From positions 60,291 to 124,290 of the forward strand of contig NZ_NXLL01000002.1 of assembly GCF_003364115.1 (NCBI RefSeq): DNA of 64,000 bases, written 5' to 3'. The stretch's first letter is position 1. The number at the start of each line of letters is the position of its first letter. Shown one piece after another: positions 36,942 to 46,465 of the stretch. Source of the stretch: Helicobacter sp. MIT 00-7814. GTDB lineage: Bacteria > Campylobacterota > Campylobacteria > Campylobacterales > Helicobacteraceae. Both the position numbers and the translations under genes were made by a program. The notes under the pieces were generated by a model that was not told the origin of the DNA, searched no databases, and saw only the letters and a list, made by a program, of their open reading frames with translations.

Positions 36942-38306
36942 ATGATGGCGAAAAAAGCGTTGGTGCTAGGCGGTGGAGGCTCTAAAGGAGCGTATCAAGT
37001 GGGCGCGTATAGGGCGCTTGTGGAGTTAGGACATAGCTTTGATTTGGTCGTTGGCACGAGTATTGGTGCGCTTAATGGCGCGCTTATCGTGCAGAATGAC
37101 TTTGCGCTTTTGTGCGAGCTGTGGGAGAAAATCAGCGTTGAAAAAGTCATCTCGCATGGGCTTAATTTCACGCAAGATATGGATTATTATTTTGCAAACA
37201 CGCAAAAGATTCTACCATTTCTCAAATCCTACGCGCAAAATAAAGGCATGGATACTTCCCCGCTGCAAGGGATTTTGAATAGTTATTTAAATTGGGAAAG
37301 AATAGAATCTTCAAAGCTAGATTTTGGGCTTGTAACGCTTGAAATCCCAAGCCTCACGCCCTATGAAGTGCGAAAAAATATGATGACTAAAGACACGCTC
37401 TCTTCGTGGGTGCTCGCCTCTGCATCGTGCTTCCCGGCGTTTCCGATTTTTGAGTTTGAGGGTAAAAGTTTCATTGATGGGGGCTATTATGATAATGTGC
37501 CTATTGATTTGGCTTACAAAATGGGCGCGCAGGAGGTTGTGGCGGTTTCGCTTAATTGGGATTTTGAAAGCAAATACGACACAAATCCGCTGGTGACGCA
37601 CATTCGCCCTTCGATGTATTTAGGCAGTATGCTTGATTTTTCAAAAAATGCAATTGCGCAAAATATCACTTTGGGCTATTTGGAGACTATGCGCGCGTTT
37701 GGGAAGTTTGTGGGGCAGTGCTATTGCTTTGCGCCCAAAAGTATTGATGAAGCTTTAGAGGCAAAAATCCACACGCTTTTAAGGCAGATTCTCAGTCAAG
37801 AGCTTAACAAAAGCTATGAAGCCACGACGCTTTCAGCAAAGTTTGGCGCGCAAATGGCAAGCACCGGGCTTTTTTCAAAAATCACCTCGCAAACGCCATT
37901 TTGTGATAAATTACTTCAACTTGCAAATTTTCACAAAGAGCCAAAGGTGCGCTGGCAGGAAGTTTTGTTCTTTCTTGTGGAATCTTATATGAGTTTGTGC
38001 AATTTTGAGCGCACGAAGGTGTGGGATATGCGTGAGGTTTTGGCGATGGCAAGGAAGCACTTTGAGAGTGGCGCATTTAGCGAGGTGCTAGAATCTGCTA
38101 GGGATATGGATTCTGCTACGGAGACAAAGGAGGCAAAATCCGCATTTGATATGATGCTTTATATGATGCGTGGAATGGCGAGTGGCGCGCGCTTTGAGCA
38201 TTTCAAAAAACAGCTTTTGGAATACAAGCCAAATGCAGAATTACTCGAGCCAAAAAGTGTGAAAATAAGCGCCTGCGTGCTTTTAGAGATTATTTTAAAC
38301 CTCTAA
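36942..38306 (+). CDS. Patatin-like phospholipase family protein
   Basis: 454 residues. The N-terminal patatin domain has the oxyanion loop LGGGGSKGAYQVGAYRAL, the nucleophile elbow VVGTSIGALNG (Ser) and the Asp of the dyad in FIDGGYYDNVP. The C-terminal ~230 residues are helical and not recognised. No signal peptide, so cytoplasmic or secreted by another route. TATAAT at 36899-36904 is a good -10. Expected activity is acyl-ester hydrolysis; substrate unknown. Confidence 0.9.
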   Translation: MMAKKALVLGGGGSKGAYQVGAYRALVELGHSFDLVVGTSIGALNGALIVQNDFALLCELWEKISVEKVISHGLNFTQDMDYYFANTQKILPFLKSYAQNKGMDTSPLQGILNSYLNWERIESSKLDFGLVTLEIPSLTPYEVRKNMMTKDTLSSWVLASASCFPAFPIFEFEGKSFIDGGYYDNVPIDLAYKMGAQEVVAVSLNWDFESKYDTNPLVTHIRPSMYLGSMLDFSKNAIAQNITLGYLETMRAFGKFVGQCYCFAPKSIDEALEAKIHTLLRQILSQELNKSYEATTLSAKFGAQMASTGLFSKITSQTPFCDKLLQLANFHKEPKVRWQEVLFFLVESYMSLCNFERTKVWDMREVLAMARKHFESGAFSEVLESARDMDSATETKEAKSAFDMMLYMMRGMASGARFEHFKKQLLEYKPNAELLEPKSVKISACVLLEIILNL

Positions 38307-38399
38307 AATATTTTTAATTGTTTTAAAACTTTTGCGACAAACTGCATATAATGTGATGACAATAAATCAAATTCGCGCAGGTGAGGTAAAACTAAAGCC

Positions 38400-39551
38400 T
38401 TAAAACGCCAGCTCGCCAAGCGCAAAGTCGATAAAATTGATTGCACGCCAAGAAATTTTTTGAGAATCTGCGTGTGTTTTTTGGGGATCTATTTTTTGAG
38501 AATCTTTATGCGTGGATTCTATATACTCTTTTCTCCCGCGTGCATTGTGCTGGAATTCCCCGCTGTCTTCAAAACTAAGCGTGATAATATAGGCGGTATT
38601 TTGCGTGCATTTTTGCAAGCGCTTTTCGCAAAGCTCGCGCGTAGCAAAGGGGATAGGCAAATACGCGCAGTCCTTATACACAAGCATGCCTTCCTCGTAG
38701 CTAATCGCGCCCCCGCCAAGCTCGCGCATTTTCACAAGCTCTAAAAACAGCATATTTTCAAACTGCGCGGGAATATTGTTTTCAAATTTCACAACCCAGC
38801 TAAGGCTAAAGTCCGCAAAATAGAGCTTTTTAGCAAGTTTTTGCATAGGCTCATTTGTGTGCTCAAGGCTATGCGGGACAAAAAACAGCACGCCATTTTC
38901 CTCCCATTTTTTTAGCAAAGCATAGATTCTATCTTTTGAAATTTTTGTCTGCTTTTTAAGCGCAGTGTAGATTCTATGAATACTCACAGCTTGAGCTTGA
39001 AAATGAAGTAAAAAAAGAAAAATCTCTAAATCCGCACCAAAATAAAGCTTGAGAACTTCCCTTCGGCGCTGCTCTTTTTTGTAATGCGGGGTTTCTAGCA
39101 TTTCGGGCATATTGCCATCTTTAAGAAAAAAGGCAAAGAGGTTTTTTAGCGAAAAATTTTTCGCGCTAAAGCTCACAAACTCTTCAAAGCAAAGTGGCAT
39201 AATGCATTTTGGCGTGAAATCACTAGGTGCATTCTCGCGCGCGCCCAGCAGGATAATATTTTGCAAGTTTGGCAGAGTGAGCGTTGGCTTAAAATTATCA
39301 AGCACAAGGACATCGAGCTTTTTTTCCAAAAACATTTTAAGTAAGTAGGTTTGCAATTGCGTAGAATCTAGCCGCACATCGTCCAAATCCAAATACATAG
39401 GCTTTTTGTAAGAGAGTGCAAATTGCAGGGCGAGCGAGGTTTTGCCTGATTTTGGTGCGCCAAAAAGAAAGGTGCGTCCGGGCAAGATTCCATAACGGCG
39501 GGGCAAAATCGTGCGATCACTAAGATTTTCTTTCAAAGCGTTAAAAATCAT
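38400..39551 (-). CDS. P-loop ATPase, AAA/DUF4143-like
   Basis: 383 residues with Walker A FGAPKSGKTSLALQF near residue 31-45 and Walker B DVLVLDNF. MPLCFEEFVSF and a winged-helix-like region (AVSIHRIYTALKKQTKISK) match the archaeal-type/DUF4143 ATPase group. The C-terminus has a short low-complexity tail (THKDSQKIDPQKTHADSQK). The biological role is not known. It stands alone on its strand. Confidence 0.82.
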   Translation of the reverse strand: MIFNALKENLSDRTILPRRYGILPGRTFLFGAPKSGKTSLALQFALSYKKPMYLDLDDVRLDSTQLQTYLLKMFLEKKLDVLVLDNFKPTLTLPNLQNIILLGARENAPSDFTPKCIMPLCFEEFVSFSAKNFSLKNLFAFFLKDGNMPEMLETPHYKKEQRRREVLKLYFGADLEIFLFLLHFQAQAVSIHRIYTALKKQTKISKDRIYALLKKWEENGVLFFVPHSLEHTNEPMQKLAKKLYFADFSLSWVVKFENNIPAQFENMLFLELVKMRELGGGAISYEEGMLVYKDCAYLPIPFATRELCEKRLQKCTQNTAYIITLSFEDSGEFQHNARGRKEYIESTHKDSQKIDPQKTHADSQKISWRAINFIDFALGELAF

Positions 39552-39657
39552 TGCAAACTCCGAGTTTTTGGGAAATTATAGCATTTAAAATTAGGGGTGT
39601 AAAAAATAAAATGAGGTTGAAATAGGTTTAAAAAAAGAAGTGAGTTTGGAAAATAAG

Positions 39658-39697
39658 AATCCTAGCCCTGCGTTGAGAAAACGCGGGCTTAGGATTT
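39658..39697 (-). terminator. Terminator after nrfA
   Basis: A long hairpin: AATCCTAGCCC at 39658-39668 pairs with GGGCTTAGGATT at the other side with one bulge, and GCGTT/AACGC extends it, loop GAGA. On the - strand it is followed by a T-rich stretch. It closes the nrfHA operon. Confidence 0.8.
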
Positions 39698-39709
39698 AAA
39701 CCTAAAGGA

Positions 39710-41569
39710 TTAATCCTTGTAAGTTGTAAGATGAGAAGTTACCTTATCTACTTTTTTGTAGTTATAAGGTTTTGTATTCGCATCTAGATCGAGCAATTCT
39801 TTTGGCGCTGGACCATTGACATTGTGATGCTCATAGTAGCGATCGCCTGCTTTATGTCCGTTCATATCGACTTTGTAAGTGATTTCACCCGGATTGAGTT
39901 TTTGAATCTCTTCAAAGCCAACATTTGAAGTTGTAAAGCCTTTGATGCCATTTGCATTTGCAATTTCTACAAGCTTAGTTTGTCCCATTCTAGCCATTTC
40001 TACCGCTTGGAGAAGCATTCTGCTTGCTTCGCGTGGATTGTGGAATCCTGTAGAGTTTTCCGCTCCTACGAAGTCACCTCTCATTTGTCCTCTGCGGTGC
40101 AATTCTAGTGGCTCTGCTAATGCTTTAGAGATTTTTGCATCATCTGGCTTGCCATCAGTTTGGTATGCGCTTAGTTTGCCTAGCTCAGTTCTCAATCTAC
40201 CGATATCTTGGATAAGGCTCACTGTCGCATATTCTGCACTTCTTAAGTCATAAGCCACAGAGCGTTGGATATCAGCAATTTGTGCTTTGATATACTCTTC
40301 TGGTTGTGAGTGGCAAGTTTTGCACGCTGCGTTAATGTCTTGCAAAGGCGAAGTAATGTTATGTTGTGTAACTTTCTTACCGCCTGCTCCTCTTGTGTAA
40401 GGCATATGGCAATCCGCACAGCTTACGCCATTTTGCGCATGCACACCACCGCTAAAGAGTTCAGTTTCTGGATGCTGGATTTTAAGCATAGGTGCTTTTG
40501 TAATTTTATGTTGCCAATCTGATGCAAAAATGCCTTTCTCGCGTGCTGCATCATAGTGATCATCAAACATTTCTATTCTAAAAGATTCACCTTTTTTCCA
40601 TGCACTCCATGGGAACACTAGCTCGATACCATCAACTTCGATTTCTGTAGGCTGGTTGCCATCTCTCCACAAGTCAAACTCATCATAAGTTTTTTGCTCG
40701 CCATTCCACCATTTTTTGGTTGGATCTTTTGCGATGCTTTCACCTGCAACTTTGACTTTAGAGCCTGTAGGGCGGAAATAGTATTCCACATGGCATTGCG
40801 CACATACAAGAGTTCTCATCTCTTTTCTGTCAGCTTTTACACCTTGATAATCATCTCTTTCATAACCTCTAAAATCTACAAGCGCATTGATAAGCGCTGG
40901 GCGTGTGATTCTAAGTCCCATACCGTCAGGATTATGGCAGTCAGCGCAGGTTACACCCATTCTAGTTCCGCCATGTGGCCCTCTATGTGCTTCAGAATTT
41001 GGCTCGATACCATTTACTGCTGGCACATTTTTAATCATAGTCCAGTATTTCGTAGAGTTAAAGCGCACCCAATCGCCTTTAGCTGCGTTTTTGTAAAGCC
41101 ATGGTGTCCAACCGCTGTGGCAGTTCATACAAGCCGCAGGTTGTCCGCCAAACTTCGCAAAACCATGCGCGTTTAGGAAGTCTTTGTTATTCCTTGCTGT
41201 ATCCATTTGATCGACTTGGATCCAAAAGTGTCCCCTCTCTTCATTTGCATCTAAGCTAAATGGATAGCCCGCCCAAAGCACGGTAAGCTGTGGTTAGCGG
41301 ATAAGCTTAGAGTAAGCGAGATTCCCACCATAATTTGTATATTTTGGTGCTTCTGTCTCCACTTTCAAATACATATCGCGGTATTCTGGGTAGTTTTTCC
41401 CCCAATAATCAAAAGTCGGATTGTCATCAGTGAGCTCGACTAACTCTTTACTTGCGGTAGTCGTGATTGATTTGTTATCACTGATGCTATTGTTGAGCCA
41501 AAAAATACCAACTACTATAACAATAGCTAGCACGATAAGAACGGGCATTAAACTACTTTTCTTTTGCAT
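39710..41569 (-). pseudogene. nrfA: Cytochrome c nitrite reductase NrfA, interrupted by an in-frame TAA
   Basis: NrfA is the periplasmic pentahaem enzyme that reduces nitrite to ammonium. From ATG 41569 (AAGGAG upstream) the frame gives a signal anchor and 91 residues ending ...NLAYSKLIR, then TAA at 41296-41294, and continues in the same frame as PQLTVLWAGYPFS to 39710. Five haem motifs are present after the stop: CMNCH, CADCH, CAQCH, CADCH, CKTCH. Haem 1 uses CxxCH, not CxxCK, as in C. jejuni NrfA. The stop needs only one base change from a sense codon. The piece after it has no export signal, so unless the base is a sequencing error the gene is broken. Confidence 0.87.
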
Positions 41570-41600
41570 TTTTTCTCCTTAGTTTGTGGTTTGTGTCATC

Positions 41601-42110
41601 TTAGAATCCACGCTTATGTCCTACGCCTGCGTGGCAAGATACACAGCTTAGACTTTGCGCTTTTCCATCTGCGTGTGTTGTGGGATTGACTGCATTCCCC
41701 GCATAGTCTATGTGGCAGTTTATACAATTATCTTGGACTATTCTCTTGCTTTTGTCATTTGCGCTGAGATTTACAGGCAATGAATCAAGCTTGAAAGTAA
41801 AAGCATACGCGTGTCCTACACCACTTTCAGCCTTTGCAATCCACTTAGAAATAAAACTATGTGGCAAATGGCAGTCGCCACAAGTCGCCCTTTCTTTCCC
41901 CGCGATTTTCTGCGAGTGAGGTCCAGCGAGATAATCATCATACACATCATTCATAATGTGACAATTATTACACGCTGCTGGGTCATTGCTAAGATATGAA
42001 AAGCCTTTGGCGTTGTAGAAGGTATATGCACCACTTACAAGTATGACAACAATCAAGAGAACGAAAATCTTTGATAACGCCGATGAACGCTGATTGTTGT
42101 ATGAACTCAA
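41601..42110 (-). CDS. nrfH: Tetrahaem cytochrome NrfH, quinol oxidase partner of NrfA
   Basis: NrfH anchors NrfA to the membrane and passes it electrons from menaquinol. 169 residues with one N-terminal membrane helix (IFVLLIVVILVSGAYTF) and four haem motifs: CNNCHIM (haem 1, with the nearby Met), CGDCH, CINCH, CVSCH. The start is TTG 42110, chosen because GGAGGG lies six bases upstream. nrfA follows 31 bp later. Confidence 0.93.
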   Translation of the reverse strand: MSSYNNQRSSALSKIFVLLIVVILVSGAYTFYNAKGFSYLSNDPAACNNCHIMNDVYDDYLAGPHSQKIAGKERATCGDCHLPHSFISKWIAKAESGVGHAYAFTFKLDSLPVNLSANDKSKRIVQDNCINCHIDYAGNAVNPTTHADGKAQSLSCVSCHAGVGHKRGF

Positions 42111-42458
42111 AAAACCCTCCTTATTTGTGTTGTTTTATTAGAGTTGGCTCTAATATGAGAAAGATTGTAGTGTGAGTTTTCTTAAAGCAATATAATTTTG
42201 TTTAGAATACATTTACTTTTGGCGTATTTTTGGAATCTTTTTGACATTTTTACACACTTTTTGAGAATCTAGAGTCACAAATTGAAATAAATTTTAGAAT
42301 CTTAGATAATTTTTTTGGCGTGGCATTTTGGTTGGTTGCAAAATTTCTTTAAGATTCTCTAAGGTTTATCAAGTTTTTCGCAAAATTTTTGTTATACTTT
42401 TGCATAAAAGGTTGATAATATCAATTAATAAAAAATAACTTACCAAAAAGGACAAAAT
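42111..42458. promoter_or_regulatory. Divergent nrfH / marR control region
   Basis: This 348-bp AT-rich gap contains no gene. Near nrfH there is an 8-bp perfect inverted repeat, TATTAGAG at 42136-42143 and CTCTAATA at 42148-42155 with spacer TTGG, within about 45 bp of the nrfH start: a likely operator. Near marR there is a -10 like TATACT at 42392-42397 and the palindrome at 42410. Confidence 0.55.
42410..42423. promoter_or_regulatory. Candidate MarR operator
   Basis: GTTGATAATATCAA; its core TTGATAATATCAA is a perfect 13-bp palindrome. It lies 35 bp upstream of the marR start and just downstream of a -10-like TATACT. The same 14 bases occur inside the adjacent transporter gene at 43085-43098. 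Confidence 0.6.
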
Positions 42459-42875
42459 ATGTTTTTTCAAAAAATAGCTTCTTTGCATCGCAAGATAGTT
42501 TTTAATGTCAATAAACTTCTAAAGCCCTTTGGTCTCAATCTAAGCGATTGGCGCGTTTTTTTATACCTTAGTCAAGCAAAAAGTAGCGCGCTTGTGCCAA
42601 TTTGTGAATTTTATGGTGTGGATAAAGCAATCCTTACAAGGGCAGTTTCAAAGCTTCATAAACTCGGTTTTATAGAGTTTTTAGATTCCCAAGATAAAAG
42701 GGAGAAAATTATCGCCCTAAGCTCAAAAGGCAAGGAGATTTATTATGATGTAAATTTTTGTATTAGGGATTATGAGGCTAAGATACTGCATAATTTAGAA
42801 TCCAAAGAGCGAGAATTTTTAGTGCAAATAATTGATAAAATCAACCAAAATTTTGACTCAAAGGATTTACAATGA
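42459..42875 (+). CDS. MarR-family transcriptional regulator
   Basis: 138 residues with the MarR winged-helix pattern: LLKPFGLNLSDWRVFLYLSQ, VDKAILTRAVSKLHKLGFIE (recognition helix) and DSQDKREKIIALSSKGKEIY (wing). Its stop overlaps the start of the transporter gene (ATGA), so it is translationally coupled to it and probably represses both genes. The inducer is unknown. Confidence 0.9.
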   Translation: MFFQKIASLHRKIVFNVNKLLKPFGLNLSDWRVFLYLSQAKSSALVPICEFYGVDKAILTRAVSKLHKLGFIEFLDSQDKREKIIALSSKGKEIYYDVNFCIRDYEAKILHNLESKEREFLVQIIDKINQNFDSKDLQ

Positions 42876-44095
42876 GCTTACAAAGAAAATATCACATTTT
42901 TAACCGCGATTTTATCTGTATATTTTTGGTGAATTTTTTTCTCTATACAATGTTTTATCTTAGCACAATTAGCTGTTCTGATTACACTTTGAATGTGTTA
43001 GGAGAAAAAACAAGTATCGCGGGACTTGTTACTTGTGTATTTGTTGTTGGTGCGCTTTTTTCAAGGATTTATTTTGGCTCAATAGTTGATAATATCAACC
43101 TTAAAAAAGCTCTTTTAATTATCCTGCCATGTATGCTTTTGGTAAATATCTTATACTTTTTTGCCCACACAGCGTTGGTTTTGATTATTTTGCGCTTTGT
43201 CTCGGGCGTCTTTCTTGGCGCGTGCTCATGCGTCTGTGGCGCGGCAATAGCACGCCTTATCCCTAGCAATAAATTAGGAGTTGGCATAGGCTACTACGCC
43301 TTAAGCGCGATTTTAGCTTCAGCCATCGGTCCATTTATCGCTATCAAGCTAGATTCAAAAGGCGCATTTTTTGTAAGTTTTACCTGCGCGCTTGGTTGCA
43401 TTGTGGCTGCAATCATTGCCGCAAGCATTTTCAAAGTGCGCGCAAAAAGAGGCACAGCGCAAAATTCCACAACTTCAAAATTTAGCATTTACAGCTATAT
43501 AGAAAAAAATTGCATTGGCGTAGCGGCTGTCGTTTTTCTCATAGGTGGCGCGTATGGCGTTATTTTGGCGTTTATTAGCGTGTATTCAAATAGCCTAAAT
43601 TTAGCTTCCGCTGGCTCATTATTTTTTGGAATCTATGCTGGTATCGCGCTTTTTTCTCGCCCTATAGCTGGGAAAATATTTGATAAATTAGGCGCGGATT
43701 TTGTGGTTATCCCTTCGATTTTGTTTTTCATTGCTTGCCTTGTGATTTTGGCGTATGCGAGCAATTCCGCAATGATCTTTCTCTCTGCCATGCTGTGCGC
43801 GCTGGGTTATGGGAATGCCTGTTCAGCGTTGCAATCACTCGCTGTAAAGCTCGCGCCAAAGCACAAAATGGGGCTTGCGACTTCGACTTATTTTATCGCG
43901 CTAGATTCTGGTTTGGGTTTAAGCCCTTATTTTTTAGGGACGCTAGAGCCAATCGTAGGCTTTGCAAGAATCTATGAAATCGCCTCTGGCATTGTCTTTG
44001 TAGCTCTTATTGTGTATTTTATATTTGTCATGCGGAAGGAAAAGGGCTTTAGAAATTCCTTAAAAGAATACAAGGCTAGAATTTTTCAGAGTTAG
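42872..44095 (+). CDS. Major facilitator superfamily transporter
   Basis: 407 residues with about 12 hydrophobic helices and the MFS loop motif after helix 2 (VGALFSRIYFGSIVDNI). Start overlaps marR. MarR-MFS pairs commonly export drugs or small acids, but the substrate cannot be read here. The gene carries a second copy of the 14-bp operator-like sequence. Confidence 0.88.
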   Translation: MSLQRKYHIFNRDFICIFLVNFFLYTMFYLSTISCSDYTLNVLGEKTSIAGLVTCVFVVGALFSRIYFGSIVDNINLKKALLIILPCMLLVNILYFFAHTALVLIILRFVSGVFLGACSCVCGAAIARLIPSNKLGVGIGYYALSAILASAIGPFIAIKLDSKGAFFVSFTCALGCIVAAIIAASIFKVRAKRGTAQNSTTSKFSIYSYIEKNCIGVAAVVFLIGGAYGVILAFISVYSNSLNLASAGSLFFGIYAGIALFSRPIAGKIFDKLGADFVVIPSILFFIACLVILAYASNSAMIFLSAMLCALGYGNACSALQSLAVKLAPKHKMGLATSTYFIALDSGLGLSPYFLGTLEPIVGFARIYEIASGIVFVALIVYFIFVMRKEKGFRNSLKEYKARIFQS

Positions 44096-44180
44096 ATTCT
44101 TTAAGGACTGTAGGGCTTTGTGGCGTTTTTGTAATTTAAGGCTGCATAATACTTTTTAAAATTTTTTCTTAAGGAATAAT

Positions 44181-44969
44181 GTGTTTGCTTTTGAAAAATC
44201 TATTAAAACTTCTGCGGGTGGTGTTTCGTTTGCACTTAGCAATCGCTTTGGTGGCGTGAGTAAAAAGCCTTTTGAAAGTCTGAATCTCGGCTTCCATGTG
44301 GGCGATGAAAAGCACCTTGTGGAGCAGAATCTACAAATCGCACTTAGCGCCTTTTATGCATTGCAACCAAGTAGCAAGATTGCAAAATCTCTTGCTTATC
44401 TCACGCAGATTCACAGCACGCAAGGCGTGTGCGTTTCAAGTGCGATAAGCGGGATTGTAAATTTGGGCGAGGGCGATTTTTTGCTTACAAATAGAAAGGA
44501 TTGCGCACTGCTCGTGCTTGTGGCGGACTGCAACCCTGTGCTTTTGTATGATAAGCGCAATAATGCCCTCTCGCTCATTCACGCTGGGCGCGCGGGAGTT
44601 TTTGGCAAAATCTGCACGCATGCGCTAGAATCTATGTATCAGCGCTTTGGCACGCACGCACGCGATGTGTATGCGTTTGTGGGCGTTGGCATTAGGGAGT
44701 GCTGCTATGAGGTGGGGAGTGAGATTGCTTCACATGTGGCGCAGATGGCTAGAGATTCTAAATATACACAAAACGCGAGGGTTTTTCTCACCACGCGCGA
44801 GGGCAAAGCTTATCTTAACTTACAAGCAATGCTAGAATCTGAATTTCACGAGCTAGGCGTTGGGGAGAGTGAATTTATGCAAGGCTGTAGTTGCTGTGAT
44901 AAATCTTTTTTCTCTTATCGGCGTGAAGGCACAACAGGTCGCTTTGGGCTTTTTGGGCGACTTCTTTAA
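44181..44969 (+). CDS. pgeF: YfiH/PgeF (LACC1-like) family protein
   Basis: 262 residues. Metal ligands of the family are visible: His in LTQIHSTQG, Cys in VADCNPVLLYD and His in SLIHAGRAGVFGK. Members act as purine nucleoside phosphorylase/adenosine deaminase or peptidoglycan-editing factors; older names include polyphenol oxidase or laccase. GTG 44181 follows AAGGAA. Confidence 0.9.
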   Translation: MFAFEKSIKTSAGGVSFALSNRFGGVSKKPFESLNLGFHVGDEKHLVEQNLQIALSAFYALQPSSKIAKSLAYLTQIHSTQGVCVSSAISGIVNLGEGDFLLTNRKDCALLVLVADCNPVLLYDKRNNALSLIHAGRAGVFGKICTHALESMYQRFGTHARDVYAFVGVGIRECCYEVGSEIASHVAQMARDSKYTQNARVFLTTREGKAYLNLQAMLESEFHELGVGESEFMQGCSCCDKSFFSYRREGTTGRFGLFGRLL

Positions 44970-45133
44970 AAGCCAAATTTAGCGCAGAACTTTCTCTAAC
45001 GGCACGCAAAAATTATTCAGATTTACCCAAATTTATCCAGTAAAACCTTTACAAAAGATTAAAGAAGCACAGCTATAATCCCAACTTTTTTAATTTTAAA
45101 CAACACAACAACACAAAGTAAGGGAGTAGAATA

Positions 45134-46285
45134 ATGTTTCATTTTTTGTATTTTCGTATGCGTTTGGTGCATATCATAGGTATAGTGCTTTTGCTTGTCA
45201 ATGCTTTTCTTTTCACAGAGGAAATCACCTCTCAAGTCATACAGCTGGTTTTGGTTTTTGCCCTAGTTTTACATGATGTAGATGAGAAAAAATGGGGTGT
45301 GAATCTCACCAAAACAGTGGAAAAAGAGCTAAGTCATATGAATTTGGATTCTAAGCTAAATGTCAATACTACATGGGGCAAGGAAAATGGTAGCATACTC
45401 AAGCTTGTTGATAATTTCAAAAACAGCATAAAGCGCGTGATTGAGCTTATCATCGCTTCAGCCAAAAATAGCGAAAAAAATATCAACAGCCTAGAATCTA
45501 TCTCAAATTCTTTGGATACTTGCAGCCAAGATATGCAAAAAAAGATTGACGCAACTTATCAAGAGACAAAAAGAGTGAATGAGTTTTTGGATAATTTCAT
45601 CGGGGAAATCGACAAAACCAAAGAAAGACAAGGGCAAATGTCAGAAATCACCGTAGAAATACAAGATTTTTTGACTTCGATACAAAATCTAATCCAAGAG
45701 CTTTTCAACCATAATGAAAATCTACTTCAGCATTTTGAAAGCTTGCAAAATAGCACAAATGCCATTACAAATATGGTGCAAACCGTGGCAAACATCGCAG
45801 ATCAAACCAATTTGCTAGCGCTCAATGCCGCTATCGAAGCAGCGCGTGCAGGCGAGCATGGCAGGGGTTTTGCAGTCGTGGCAGATGAGATACGCAAGCT
45901 TGCAGAATCTACGCAAAACTCACTTGATGAAATCAATGCTAATGTAAAAAGCATCACCGGCGAGGTAAATCAAAGCACGCAAGCCCTTGATTCTAATAAA
46001 GAAACGATGAGCGAGCTTATCGCGCAAAATCAAAATGCCGAGCAAAAGCTAAATACTTTCAAGCACATTTTTGATCTTAATTTTGAAAGCATTAAAACCA
46101 TCATCACCAATAGCCACGATGCTAAGAATCTCGTGGAAAATGTTTGTGATGATGTCTCAAAAATCGTGCATTTTTCTGATACAAACTTAAGCAATTCTGA
46201 AAATATAAAGGCTATTTCTAAGGAGATTAAAGGCAATTTTGCCGAGCTTGAAAAGGGCATAGCTCTTTTTGGTAATAAAGTTTAA
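45134..46285 (+). CDS. Methyl-accepting chemotaxis protein without periplasmic sensor
   Basis: 383 residues. Two short hydrophobic segments near the N-terminus ([16 protein letters not shown] and [13 protein letters not shown]) are almost adjacent, leaving no periplasmic domain. The rest is the coiled-coil signalling domain with the hairpin tip [19 protein letters not shown] and [16 protein letters not shown]. It probably senses membrane or cytoplasmic signals. TATAAT lies at 45074-45079. It converges with the next receptor gene. Confidence 0.92.
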   Translation: MFHFLYFRMRLVHIIGIVLLLVNAFLFTEEITSQVIQLVLVFALVLHDVDEKKWGVNLTKTVEKELSHMNLDSKLNVNTTWGKENGSILKLVDNFKNSIKRVIELIIASAKNSEKNINSLESISNSLDTCSQDMQKKIDATYQETKRVNEFLDNFIGEIDKTKERQGQMSEITVEIQDFLTSIQNLIQELFNHNENLLQHFESLQNSTNAITNMVQTVANIADQTNLLALNAAIEAARAGEHGRGFAVVADEIRKLAESTQNSLDEINANVKSITGEVNQSTQALDSNKETMSELIAQNQNAEQKLNTFKHIFDLNFESIKTIITNSHDAKNLVENVCDDVSKIVHFSDTNLSNSENIKAISKEIKGNFAELEKGIALFGNKV

Positions 46286-46311
46286 AATAGCTTTACTCGT
46301 TTTTTAATGGC

Positions 46312-46439
46312 TATTTGGCAGGCGGATTCTAACGCGCACCTTGAAGCTTGGGGAAAGAAAGCACAAAGCAGAATCTCAAAACACCAAATTTATATTTTAG
46401 TGTTTTAGGAGATTGCTTTGCTGACAAGCCTGCCAAATA
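46312..46439. repeat. 128-bp structured inverted repeat between chemoreceptor genes
   Basis: TATTTGGCAGGC at 46312-46323 is perfectly inverted at 46428-46439. Inside, 46360-46384 and 46400-46423 form a second long imperfect stem (about 20 pairs with small bulges) with an AT-rich loop. It may be a bidirectional terminator, a small RNA or a MITE-like element; no target-site duplication is evident. Confidence 0.7.
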
Positions 46440-46465
46440 AAACTAAAAAATTATTTATCGCTAGG

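Noticed and set aside
38345..38351. TATAAT in the + direction after the patatin gene
   Set aside because: It would drive transcription antisense to the ATPase gene, and no gene or structure follows. Chance matches are common in AT-rich gaps.
41294..41296. Recoding (selenocysteine or pyrrolysine) as an explanation of the nrfA stop
   Set aside because: The codon is TAA; those recodings use TGA and TAG. A mutation or sequencing error is simpler.
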